Shown here piece by piece: positions 24,894 through 33,752 of a DNA stretch of 64,000 bases; within the stretch, counting starts at the first letter, position 1, and every line of letters begins with the position of its first letter. A program made the position numbers and the translations under genes. This stretch comes from an uncultured Bacteroidales bacterium (GTDB taxonomy: Bacteria > Bacteroidota > Bacteroidia > Bacteroidales > UBA932): assembly GCA_905234475.1 (NCBI GenBank), contig CAJOHX010000001.1, positions 62,001 through 126,000 on the forward strand. The letters are read 5' to 3'. Below the pieces are notes generated by a model. That model worked only from the letters and a program-made list of their open reading frames with translations. It ran no database searches and was not told the origin of the DNA.

Positions 24894-26084
24894 TTAACGG
24901 TTGACGATGTACTTCGAAGGTACGGAGACCACGGGGGCCTTCTGGCCGGTGAGGATGGCGACGATCTTGTTGGAGACGTCGCTGTTTTCCTGGACGCAGC
25001 TGAAGTCCTTCGAACGGGGACCGTAGGCAAACAGGGGAACCATCATCGGACTGTGGCCGCGGGAGGCGAACACGGTGGAGACATAGCCGTCGGCGGGCTC
25101 GCCGCGGACGAGGGTGGTGGCACCGGTCTCATGGTCGGCGCTGATGATCACCAGCGTGTGGCCGTCGCGCTCGGCAAAGCGGATGGCGGCCTCCACGGCC
25201 TTGTCGAAGTCGAGCGTCTCCCGGACGGTGTAAGCCGTGTTGTTGGCGTGTTCGCCGTGGTCGATGTGGGCGCCCTCGACCATCAGGAAGAAGCCCTTTT
25301 TGGAGCGGGCGGCCAGGTACTCGATGGCGTTCGTGGTGTTTGCGGGCAGATAGTCGCCGCGGTCGTCACCCGTGGTCTTGGGCAGGTAGAGGAGCCTCTT
25401 GGAGCCCGCTACGGCGGGATCGGCGGGGTCATAGGCCACGGTGAACTCCTTGCGGATGGCCTCCTGCGTGCTCAGCGGCATGCTCTCGTAGACGGACTGC
25501 GAGCCGGCGGAGGCGTAGGTCAGGCAACTGGTGGCCAGATCGGCCCAGATGCCCTCCTTGGCGTTGCGGGCATCCTGATGGGCGAAGAAAGCGGCCGGGG
25601 TGGCGCCGTTGAGGTCGTCCGTGGACAGGACGCCGCAGGCATAGCCCAGCGGGGCGAGGACCTCGGGAATGTTCGTGAGGTCCTTCTTTTCCGGATCGCG
25701 GCCCAGATAGCCGTTGTTGGTCTTCTTGCCGGTGGCATAGGCGGTGCCGGAGGCGGAGGAGTCCGTGGTGAAGTTGTCGGCGGACTGCGTGCGGACGTAG
25801 CCGAAGGTGTGCAGGTTGGTCATCGTGAGCATGCCGCCGTTGGCAAACATGGCTGCGTTGACGGCACCCTGGCCCATGCCGTCACCGATGAGCAGGATGA
25901 TGTTCTTGACCTTGGCGTTCGAGCCGTCGATCTTGAAATCCGGGGTGTAGGTGCTCTGCTGGGTGGCATAATATTCACCCGTGAAGGCGCGGGCCTCCTT
26001 GGGGGCTTCAGGATTTTCCGGCTGCTGGGCCGAGAGGGTGAGCGACGCTCCGAGGGTCGCAAGAAGGAATAATGTCTTTTTCAT
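24894..26084 (-). CDS. Alkaline phosphatase (PhoA superfamily)
   Basis: A 396-residue exported enzyme (signal ...LTLSAQQ). Metal-site blocks LLIGDGMG (D68), the catalytic serine S109 in TDSSASG, EGAHIDHGEHANN and SADHETGA are all present. It hydrolyses phosphomonoesters in the periplasm. It is upstream of, and probably cotranscribed with, the nucleoside hydrolase fusion, and lies 11 bases downstream of the GH92 gene. Confidence 0.94.
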   Translation of the reverse strand: MKKTLFLLATLGASLTLSAQQPENPEAPKEARAFTGEYYATQQSTYTPDFKIDGSNAKVKNIILLIGDGMGQGAVNAAMFANGGMLTMTNLHTFGYVRTQSADNFTTDSSASGTAYATGKKTNNGYLGRDPEKKDLTNIPEVLAPLGYACGVLSTDDLNGATPAAFFAHQDARNAKEGIWADLATSCLTYASAGSQSVYESMPLSTQEAIRKEFTVAYDPADPAVAGSKRLLYLPKTTGDDRGDYLPANTTNAIEYLAARSKKGFFLMVEGAHIDHGEHANNTAYTVRETLDFDKAVEAAIRFAERDGHTLVIISADHETGATTLVRGEPADGYVSTVFASRGHSPMMVPLFAYGPRSKDFSCVQENSDVSNKIVAILTGQKAPVVSVPSKYIVNR

Positions 26085-26095
26085 GAAAGTGATAC

Positions 26096-28657
26096 TTAAT
26101 TAACCCAAATTTCGTCGATGAAGATAAAGCCCGGACTGCCGGCGCCGGGGTGCCAGTCGGGGATGGTGCCGATGTTCTTGGCGAAGACCTTGACATAGCG
26201 TGCGCGCACGTCTGCCGGGACCTCGCAGTCCCAGATGCGGATCTCGTAGTCCCGCTCGTCCATGGTGTTGTCCACGCGGGCCACCCGGGTGTAGTGCTCC
26301 CCGTCGTCGGAGACGGAGAATTCCACATAGGTGGGCATCCAGATCCAGGAACGGGCATCCTGGCAGAAGCCCGCGCCGATCAGGGAGACGGGGCGCACTT
26401 CGCGCAGGTCCACCACGGCCTCGAAGTCCGTGTCCTGGTAGCCCTGCCAGCCGCCGGTGCGCCAGTTGAGGCCGCCCCGGAAGCCGTCGATTAGGCCCTC
26501 GTCCCCGCCGGCGGTATACTGCCGGCTGTAGCGGGAATGGATGGAGATGTCGCGGTCGCGGGAGATCTGGTGCACGGCGCAGCGCGTGGTGAAGCTGCGG
26601 CGCTGCCCGACTTCGGCATAAGCCTCCATCGAGCAGGGCTCATACAGGGTGAACGGCCCGTCGTAGGGCCGGAAGGCCCCCTCGCCGATGCGGTACCAGA
26701 TTCGGCCTTCGCCGGAAATGGCGACGCGCACGGAGTCGGCGAAGATGTCGTTGTCCAGCTCGAACGCCGGGTTGGTGACGATGGTCTTCTTTATTCTCGT
26801 CATTCCGGCCGAAGAGCCGGAATCTCCGGGCGTAACCGGGTAGCGTCCCAGCGCGGATAAAACATACCACGCGGACATTTGCCCGCAGTCGTCGTTGCCG
26901 CACAGGCCGTCGGGCGCGGACGAGTAGAGCGTCTCGAGGATCTGCTCCACGCGCGCCTGCCGCTTGTCGGGGCGGCCCGCATAATCATACAGGTAAGTCA
27001 CATGGTGGCTGGGCTCGTTGCCCTGGGCATACTGTCCGATGGTGCCCGTGATGTCCGCCTGCGTGCGGCCGGTGTTGCCCTCCTCGGCCCCGAACATGTC
27101 GTCCAGGCGCTGCTCCAGGGCCTCCGGCCCGCCGAGGGCGTCGATCAGCCCCGCGATATCCTGCGGCACGAAGAGGCTGTACTGCCAGGAATTGGCTTCG
27201 GTATAATGGTTATTGACCTCGCGCGGGTCGAAGGGCGCCACCCAGCGGCCGTTGAGCCTTGCCCGCATGAAGCCGGTCGAGGGGTCGAAGACGTTGCGCC
27301 AGTACTGCGCGGAGGTCATGTATTCTTCGTAGACGTCCATGCGCCCGAGGTACTTCGCCACCTGGGCGGTGCACCAGTCGTCATAGGCGTATTCGAGGGT
27401 CTTGGACACGCTCTCGTGCTCGTCGTCGGCGAGCACCAGGCCGTTGGCGCGGAAGCTGTCCAGGCCGAATTCCGGCCGCCTGGAGCTCACCAGCAGGGCC
27501 TCCAGCGCCTTCTCCACGTCGAAATCGGTGAAGCCGCGCGCCAGGGCGTCGGCGATCACGGGCGCGGCGTTGTAGCCGATCATGCAGTTGGTCTCGTAGC
27601 CCGACAGCTCCCAGACCGGGAGCTTGCCGCCCTCCTCGTAGATGGACAGGAAGGACTGCAGGAAATCGCGGCTACGCTCCGGCTCGATCTCCCACAGGAG
27701 CGGGTGCTCGCCGCGGAAAGTATCCCACAGGGAGAGGACCGTGTAGCGCTCCCAGCCGTCGGCGCGGTGGACCTGACGGTCCATGCCGCGGTATTCGCCG
27801 TTGGCGTCGGAATACAGCGAGGGGTGGATGCCGGTGTGGTACAGGGCGGTATAGAAGCGGCGCAGGTGCTCCTCGTCGCTCCACGGGCATTCGAGCTTGC
27901 CGAGATACGCCTCCCAGGCGGCCTCGGTCGCCGCCCGCTGCGCCTCGAAGCTCTGCGGGTACTCCGCGAGCAGGTTCTGCCGGGCGTTCTCCTCCGACAC
28001 GGAGGAAATCCCCACGCGGACCGTTATGGTGCGCGCCTTCTTCGGGAACGTGAACACCGCCTTCTTCCCGCCGTCTTGCAGCTTGCACTTCGCCGGCGCG
28101 GAGAACTCGATCCAGAAATACACGTCCTGCCCGCGCGCCCAGCTGCTGGACTGCCGCCAGCCGCTGCAGCCGTCCTTGCGCGGTGTGATGCGCCACGCGT
28201 CCAGCGGATCGCGGTGGGTCAGGTCCAGGGTGACGGTCGGCTTCACCCCTGCGGGAAATGTGTACTCGTGCACGCCGACTCGCCGTCCGGCGGTCAGGCG
28301 CACGAGCACCTGCGGCCCGTCCAGGAAGACCTCGTAGTAGCCCGGGGCGGCCTTTTCCCGCTCGTGCGAGAAAGTCGAAGGGGCTGTGCCGGGGCGCAGC
28401 AGCACGTCGCACCAGTCGTCGCAGCCGGTGCCGCTCAGGTGCGTGTGGGAGAAGCCGTAGATGACGCCGTCGCTGTAGTGATACCCGCTGCAGCCGTCCC
28501 AGTCGCCCGCCTTGGGGCGCGTGTCCGGGCTGAGCTGCACCATCCCGAAGGGGGCCACGGCGCCGGGGAAAGTGTGCCCGTGTGCATCCGTGCCGACGAA
28601 CGGATTGACCAGGGAGGTCAGGCCGGACAGGAGGATGGAGAGCAGGAAGGGCGCCAT
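26096..28657 (-). CDS. GH92 alpha-mannosidase with accessory C-terminal domains
   Basis: An 853-residue exported protein starting at ATG 28657 (signal, then LVNPFVGTDAHGHTFPGAV, the GH92 N-terminal signature). The catalytic part carries YTEANSWQY and CGNDDCGQMSAWYVLSALG. It ends near residue 610, where a palindromic repeat (26799-26826) encodes the junction (GDSGSSAGMTR). After it come a chitobiase C-terminal-like strand domain and an F5/8 discoidin-like domain (WQGYQDTDFEAVVDL to FIFIDEIWVN) that may bind glycans. GH92 enzymes are calcium-dependent exo-alpha-mannosidases acting on N-glycans or yeast mannan. Confidence 0.93.
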   Translation of the reverse strand: MAPFLLSILLSGLTSLVNPFVGTDAHGHTFPGAVAPFGMVQLSPDTRPKAGDWDGCSGYHYSDGVIYGFSHTHLSGTGCDDWCDVLLRPGTAPSTFSHEREKAAPGYYEVFLDGPQVLVRLTAGRRVGVHEYTFPAGVKPTVTLDLTHRDPLDAWRITPRKDGCSGWRQSSSWARGQDVYFWIEFSAPAKCKLQDGGKKAVFTFPKKARTITVRVGISSVSEENARQNLLAEYPQSFEAQRAATEAAWEAYLGKLECPWSDEEHLRRFYTALYHTGIHPSLYSDANGEYRGMDRQVHRADGWERYTVLSLWDTFRGEHPLLWEIEPERSRDFLQSFLSIYEEGGKLPVWELSGYETNCMIGYNAAPVIADALARGFTDFDVEKALEALLVSSRRPEFGLDSFRANGLVLADDEHESVSKTLEYAYDDWCTAQVAKYLGRMDVYEEYMTSAQYWRNVFDPSTGFMRARLNGRWVAPFDPREVNNHYTEANSWQYSLFVPQDIAGLIDALGGPEALEQRLDDMFGAEEGNTGRTQADITGTIGQYAQGNEPSHHVTYLYDYAGRPDKRQARVEQILETLYSSAPDGLCGNDDCGQMSAWYVLSALGRYPVTPGDSGSSAGMTRIKKTIVTNPAFELDNDIFADSVRVAISGEGRIWYRIGEGAFRPYDGPFTLYEPCSMEAYAEVGQRRSFTTRCAVHQISRDRDISIHSRYSRQYTAGGDEGLIDGFRGGLNWRTGGWQGYQDTDFEAVVDLREVRPVSLIGAGFCQDARSWIWMPTYVEFSVSDDGEHYTRVARVDNTMDERDYEIRIWDCEVPADVRARYVKVFAKNIGTIPDWHPGAGSPGFIFIDEIWVN
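26799..26826 (+). repeat. Palindromic repeat inside the GH92 gene
   Basis: gtcattccggc...gccggaatctc, read on the opposite strand within the GH92 frame, exactly between the catalytic and accessory domains. Confidence 0.75.
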
Positions 28658-28678
28658 GTGGTCAGGGTTTGCAATATG

Positions 28679-28686
28679 CAAAGATA
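28679..28686 (-). promoter_or_regulatory. -7 box TATCTTTG for GH92
   Basis: The minus strand reads TATCTTTG, 21 bases before the GH92 ATG; divergent with 28723-28730. Confidence 0.6.
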
Positions 28687-28722
28687 AAAAAAAGGCGGTT
28701 TTCTTATATAAAAATAAGTCGC

Positions 28723-28730
28723 TATCTTTG
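28723..28730 (+). promoter_or_regulatory. -7 box TATCTTTG for the DUF6377 regulator
   Basis: A full TAnnTTTG match, 20 bases before ATG 28751, with AT-rich DNA upstream. Confidence 0.6.
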
Positions 28731-28750
28731 CGAAGAATCGCACGGACCAC

Positions 28751-30379
28751 ATGCGACCCCGCCTTCATATCCTGCTGCTTTTCCTCCCGCTGGCGCTGTC
28801 CTGCGGGCGGGATGATGCGCGGGTCAGCCCTTCGCTGGCCAAGGGCCTGGAGGAGCTGGACAGCTACGTGGCCGCCCGCCCGGTGTACGAGACGCGCAAG
28901 CGGGACCAGCTCGACGGCATCCGCCACTGGATCGCAGCCACGGCGGATCCCTCCCGGCGCCTGGACCTGTGCCTGTATGCCGCGGACGAGTTCTTCTCCT
29001 ACAATTTCGACTCCACGCAGTACTACCTGAAGGAGGCGATCGGGCTGGCATCGAAGATCCATGACCCGGACCGCCAGGACGAGGCCTCCATCCGCCTGGG
29101 ACACCTGTACGCCAAGTCCGGCAGCTACATGGAGGCGTACAACCGCCTTTTCAACCAGATCGACACGGGCCGCCTCTCCGCGCCGCTCCGGATCGAATAC
29201 CTGATGGCGCTGTACGACTTCAGCCGGGACCTGGCCGGCAATTCCGGCATGGTCGAGCGCCCGCAGATCGAGGACCGGGACGTGTACCGCCGGCAACTTT
29301 ATCCGCTGATCGCGAAGGATTCCAAATATTGGAGGGAACTCCGGCTGGACGAGCTGAGCTCGGCCGGACGCATGTCCGAAGCCGACAGCCTCGCCCGGGT
29401 GATGATCGCCAGCGTCAGTCCCGAGGAGCACACCTACGCCATCTATGCGTATGAGATGTCGGTCCTCGCCGAGCAGAAAGGGCTCTATGAGGAGCGGATG
29501 AACTGGCTGGTCAAGTCGGCGAAATGCGACCTGCTCAACGCCATCAAGGATTATGCTTCGCTGGCGATGATTTCGCAGCTGCTGCCGGAGTCGGAAGTGG
29601 ACCGGTCGTTCCACTACCTGCGCATCTGCCAGGAAGACGCCATCTTCTACAACGCCAGGCTGCGTCCGTGGCAGATTTCCCAGTTCTTCCTGGGCATCGA
29701 AGAAGCCTATTCCGACCGGCTGGAGAAGGTGCACCGGGGCTCCGTGGTCTCATCCATCCTGCTGGCGGCGCTGACGCTCATCCTGCTGCTGCTCGCCTGG
29801 TTCCTGATCGTGCGCTCCCGCAAGCTCACCCGCATGCAGTGGGCCCTCGCGGAAGGCAATTCGCAGCTTGCGGCAGCCAACGCCACCCTGGGCGAGCTGA
29901 ACCGCGAGCTGTCCAAGGCCGACCAGGTGAAGGAGAAATACATCGTGGACTTCCTGCGCAAGTTCTCCGCCAACGTCACGCTCTGGCAGACCGAGGACAA
30001 CCGCGCCAGGAACCTGCTCAAGCAGGGCAAGGCGGACCAGCTGCTCCGCGAGCTGTCGCTGTCCACCCGGTCCGAGAAGGGCCTCAAGGAATTCTACCGG
30101 ACCTTCGATTCCACCTTCCTGGCGATCTGCCCCGACTTCGTGGAGCGCTTCAACGAGCTGCTCCGAGAGGACGCCCGCTTCAGCCCGAAGGAGGGCTCCC
30201 TGAACACGGAGCTCCGGATCTTCGCGCTGATCCGCCTCGGCGTGGACGATTCCCGCGAGATCGCGGACCTGCTGCATTACTCCCAGAGCACGATCTACAA
30301 CTACAAGGTCTCGGTGAAGAACGCCGCCCTGGGCGACCGGGACCGCTTCGAGGAACAGGTCCGGCGGATCGGAAAGTAG
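28751..30379 (+). CDS. DUF6377-type membrane regulator (TPR, TM, HTH)
   Basis: A 542-residue protein with a lipoprotein-like N-terminus (LALSC). Residues 30-320 are helical TPR-like repeats, followed by a transmembrane helix (SILLAALTLILLLLAWFLIV) and a coiled segment. The C-terminal domain ends in a LuxR-like helix-turn-helix (DSREIADLLHYSQSTIYNYK). This is the layout of the Bacteroidota DUF6377 family. It lies just upstream of susC and probably senses a glycan product and controls the locus; the signal is unknown. Confidence 0.85.
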   Translation: MRPRLHILLLFLPLALSCGRDDARVSPSLAKGLEELDSYVAARPVYETRKRDQLDGIRHWIAATADPSRRLDLCLYAADEFFSYNFDSTQYYLKEAIGLASKIHDPDRQDEASIRLGHLYAKSGSYMEAYNRLFNQIDTGRLSAPLRIEYLMALYDFSRDLAGNSGMVERPQIEDRDVYRRQLYPLIAKDSKYWRELRLDELSSAGRMSEADSLARVMIASVSPEEHTYAIYAYEMSVLAEQKGLYEERMNWLVKSAKCDLLNAIKDYASLAMISQLLPESEVDRSFHYLRICQEDAIFYNARLRPWQISQFFLGIEEAYSDRLEKVHRGSVVSSILLAALTLILLLLAWFLIVRSRKLTRMQWALAEGNSQLAAANATLGELNRELSKADQVKEKYIVDFLRKFSANVTLWQTEDNRARNLLKQGKADQLLRELSLSTRSEKGLKEFYRTFDSTFLAICPDFVERFNELLREDARFSPKEGSLNTELRIFALIRLGVDDSREIADLLHYSQSTIYNYKVSVKNAALGDRDRFEEQVRRIGK

Positions 30380-30431
30380 CGGGATACACCGTTCAATAAG
30401 CACTACTATTTTCGCCAGATGGCAAAATGAT

Positions 30432-30456
30432 AAGCGGCTGATTGTCAGCCGCTTTC
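30432..30456 (+). terminator. Hairpin terminator after the DUF6377 gene
   Basis: A perfect 10-base stem (aagcggctga / tcagccgctt) with a 3-base loop, followed by a short T run, 52 bases after the stop. It separates regulator and susC transcripts. Confidence 0.7.
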
Positions 30457-30512
30457 TACTACTACTTCGCTACTATTCCATTCCAGTCGGCTGCGCGGGT
30501 TGTTAAGCTGTA

Positions 30513-30520
30513 TATATTTG
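30513..30520 (+). promoter_or_regulatory. -7 box TATATTTG for the susC operon
   Basis: A TAnnTTTG match giving a leader of about 65 bases before the susC ATG at 30589. The -33 region is weak, as expected for an activated promoter. Confidence 0.55.
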
Positions 30521-30588
30521 CGGCAGACAAAATGTCGAAAACCAATCATTTTTTATAACAAACAACGCACAACCAATCAAAAAAGCGT

Positions 30589-33500
30589 ATGAAAAAATTA
30601 ACTTCCCTAATCCTTGCATTAGGATTGAGCCTGGCAGCCATGGCCCAGGGCATCGCCGTCAGCGGCGTTGTCGTGGATACCGCCGGCGAGCCGGTCGTGG
30701 GCGCTTTTGTCGTTGAGCGCGGGACTACGAACGGTACCATGACGGACATGGACGGAGCCTTCTCCTTTCGTGCGTCCGCGAACGCATCGCTCGAGGTCTC
30801 CTGCATCGGCTACAAGAGCCAGAATGTCACTGCCGTGGCAGGGCAGACCCTCCGCATCGTCCTCCAGGATGACGCCGAGATGCTCGAAGAGACGGTCGTC
30901 ATCGGTTATGGCGTCCAGAAGAAGAGCGTCGTGACGGCCTCCATCTCCAAGGTGGACGGAGAGGCCCTCAACACGGTCCGCGCATCCACGGTGAACGACG
31001 CCCTCAAGGGCAAGGTCTCCGGCGTGCAGATCACCCAGGCCTCCGGCCAGCCGGGTTCCGGCTCCCAGATCAAGATCCGCGGTATCGGTTCGGTCAACAA
31101 CTCCGACCCGCTGTACATCGTGGACGGCATGCCGGTGGACGGCGGTATCGATTACCTCAACCCGACCGACATCGCTTCCGTGGAGATCCTCAAGGATGCC
31201 GCCTCCGCGGCCATCTACGGCGCCCGCGCCGCCAACGGCGTGGTCCTCGTGACGACCAAGAGCGGCAAGAAGGGCCAGGCTTCCATTACTTATAACGGCA
31301 GCTACGGCTGGCAGAACCCGTGGAGGAAGAAGGAAGTCCTCAATGCCACCGAGTACATGGTGATCATGAACGAGGCGCGCATCAACGACGGCGGCGCCCC
31401 GCTCTACACCCAGGCCGAGATCAAGGCCGCCGGCAAGGGCACCGACTGGCAGGACGAGACCTTCAACTACAACGCCCCGATCACGCAGCACCAGCTGTCC
31501 GTCAGCGGCGGCACCGACAAGGCCACCTACTTCGTGTCCCTGGGCTACTTCAGCCAGTCCGGTATCGTGGGCGGCAACTACGGCAAGTCCAACTACGACC
31601 GCCTCTCGCTGCGGTCCAACAACACCTACGTCCCCTTCGAGACGACGGACCGCGACTTCCTCAACAAGTTGACGCTGACCTCCAACATCGCCTACTCCAA
31701 CATCAATTCGACGGGCATCACCACCAACTCCGAGTTCGGTTCGATCCTCGGCTCCGCCGTGGCGTTCAACCCGTCCATCCCGGTGTACGCTTCCGACGCC
31801 GAGGCCGCCCGCATCCTCACCGAGCACCCGACGGCCATCGTGGCAAAAGACGGCCGCGTGTACTCCCTGCCGCCGACCGGCTACCAGGAGCTCACCAACC
31901 CGCTCGCCAACCTCGACACGCCGAGCAACACCCTCTACAAGACCCACAAGTTCGTGGCGAACTTCGGCGCCGAGCTGCAGATCCTCCCGTACCTGAAGTT
32001 CAAGAGCAACTACGGCGTGGACCTCGCCTTCTGGCGCAACCGCGGCTACGGTTTCGAGCAGTACAAGAGCTCGATGAACCAGACCCTCACCAGCTGGGTG
32101 AACATGGGCATGAACGAAGGCCTCCGCTGGCAGGTGGAGAACTATTTCACGTATGACCAGGCCGTCGGCCGTCATCACTTCGCGGCCGTCCTCGGCCAGT
32201 CGGCGATGAGCTATTCCTATACTTATGTGTCCGGCACGGACTACCAGCTCAAGGAGACCAACCCGGCCATGGCTTACATCGACTCCGCCATCGGTCCCAC
32301 CGATGACGAGCGCACCAGCGGCGGCACCGGCGGCTATGACGTCCAGCGCCTGGCCTCCTACTTTTTCCGCTTCGACTACAACTACGACGAGCGCTACATG
32401 CTCGAGTTCACAATCCGCCGCGACGGTTCTTCCCGTTTCGGCCCGGGCCACAAGTGGGCGACCTTCCCCGCCGTTTCCGCCGGTTGGAACGTCACCAACG
32501 AGCCCTGGTTCCGGAACAACCGTCCCGACTGGATCAACCAGCTCAAGCTCCGCGCCAGCTGGGGTATGAACGGTAACGAGAACATCGGCAACTTCCGCTA
32601 TGCGTCCCTGATGGATTCCGGTCAGGAGTACTACTTCGGCACCGGCACCGCCGCCTACGGCACCATGCTCCCCGGCTCCTCCCCGGCCGCCCTGGCCAAC
32701 CCGAGCATCCGCTGGGAGGCTTCCGAGCAGCTCGACCTCGGTTTCGACGCCCGCCTGTTCGGCGACAAGCTGACCTTCGGCTTCGACTACTACAACAAGA
32801 AGACCAACGGCATGCTCATGGACAAGCCGATCCCGTCCTACGTTGGACAGGGCGCCCCGATGTCCAACCTGGGCGACATGCGCAACTGGGGTTATGAATT
32901 CGAACTCGGCTGGCAGCAGCAGGTGGGCGAATTCCACTACAGCATCAACGCCAACGCGTCCCTGCTCCGCAACCGCCTGATCAACCTCGGCAACGAGTCC
33001 GGCCAGGCCGTGTACCAGAGCAACGGCGCTTCCGGCGTGGGCGACTACGTCAAGGGTTCCAACGGCGAGGTCTGGCCGTACTTCTACGGCATGAAGACCG
33101 ACGGCATCTTCCAGAACTGGGACGAGATCAACGCCTACAAGAACAAGGACGGCGGTCTCATGCAGCCCAGCGCGCAGCCAGGTGACGTGAAGTTCGTCGA
33201 CACCAACAACGACGGCTACGTCAACGACGACGACCGCACCAAGATCGGCAAGGGTATGCCGGACTGGACCTATGGTATCACCTTCACGGCTGACTGGAAG
33301 GGCTTCGACGCCAACCTCTTCTTCCAGGGCAGCATCGGCAACCAGATCTTCGACTACTCCATGCGCGGCGACATCCCCGCGATGAACCGTCCCGCCTGGA
33401 TCCTCGACCGCTGGATCGGCGAAGGCACTTCCAACCGCATCCCGCGCGTGACCAACGCCAACCCGAACCAGAACTGGCGTTCCTCCGACCTATGGGTCAA

Positions 33501-33744
33501 GGACGGCTCTTTCCTCCGCCTGAAGACCGCCCAGATCGGCTACACCCTGCCGGAGAAGCTTCTCCGCACCGTCTCCATCAAGAGCGTCCGCGTGTACGTC
33601 GCCGGCGAGAACCTCCTCACCTTGACGAAATACGACGGCTTCGATCCCGAAATGGCCTCCGACGGCTACACCACCATCGGCGTGGACCGCGGTATCTATC
33701 CGCAGGCCCGGACCATCACCCTCGGCGCTTCCATTACGTTCTAA
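30589..33744 (+). CDS. susC: SusC-family TonB-linked outer-membrane glycan importer
   Basis: A 1051-residue protein with signal peptide, an N-terminal carboxypeptidase-regulatory-like domain (GVVVDTAGEPVVGAFV), a TonB-box-like stretch (EETVVIGYGVQKK), a plug (IRGIGSVNNSDPLYIVDGMP, EILKDAASAAIYGARAANGV) and a long barrel ending TITLGASITF. It imports oligosaccharides with the SusD-like partner that follows after 8 bases. The enzymes downstream point to a beta-glucan substrate. Confidence 0.97.
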   Translation: MKKLTSLILALGLSLAAMAQGIAVSGVVVDTAGEPVVGAFVVERGTTNGTMTDMDGAFSFRASANASLEVSCIGYKSQNVTAVAGQTLRIVLQDDAEMLEETVVIGYGVQKKSVVTASISKVDGEALNTVRASTVNDALKGKVSGVQITQASGQPGSGSQIKIRGIGSVNNSDPLYIVDGMPVDGGIDYLNPTDIASVEILKDAASAAIYGARAANGVVLVTTKSGKKGQASITYNGSYGWQNPWRKKEVLNATEYMVIMNEARINDGGAPLYTQAEIKAAGKGTDWQDETFNYNAPITQHQLSVSGGTDKATYFVSLGYFSQSGIVGGNYGKSNYDRLSLRSNNTYVPFETTDRDFLNKLTLTSNIAYSNINSTGITTNSEFGSILGSAVAFNPSIPVYASDAEAARILTEHPTAIVAKDGRVYSLPPTGYQELTNPLANLDTPSNTLYKTHKFVANFGAELQILPYLKFKSNYGVDLAFWRNRGYGFEQYKSSMNQTLTSWVNMGMNEGLRWQVENYFTYDQAVGRHHFAAVLGQSAMSYSYTYVSGTDYQLKETNPAMAYIDSAIGPTDDERTSGGTGGYDVQRLASYFFRFDYNYDERYMLEFTIRRDGSSRFGPGHKWATFPAVSAGWNVTNEPWFRNNRPDWINQLKLRASWGMNGNENIGNFRYASLMDSGQEYYFGTGTAAYGTMLPGSSPAALANPSIRWEASEQLDLGFDARLFGDKLTFGFDYYNKKTNGMLMDKPIPSYVGQGAPMSNLGDMRNWGYEFELGWQQQVGEFHYSINANASLLRNRLINLGNESGQAVYQSNGASGVGDYVKGSNGEVWPYFYGMKTDGIFQNWDEINAYKNKDGGLMQPSAQPGDVKFVDTNNDGYVNDDDRTKIGKGMPDWTYGITFTADWKGFDANLFFQGSIGNQIFDYSMRGDIPAMNRPAWILDRWIGEGTSNRIPRVTNANPNQNWRSSDLWVKDGSFLRLKTAQIGYTLPEKLLRTVSIKSVRVYVAGENLLTLTKYDGFDPEMASDGYTTIGVDRGIYPQARTITLGASITF

Positions 33745-33752
33745 TCCCATAA

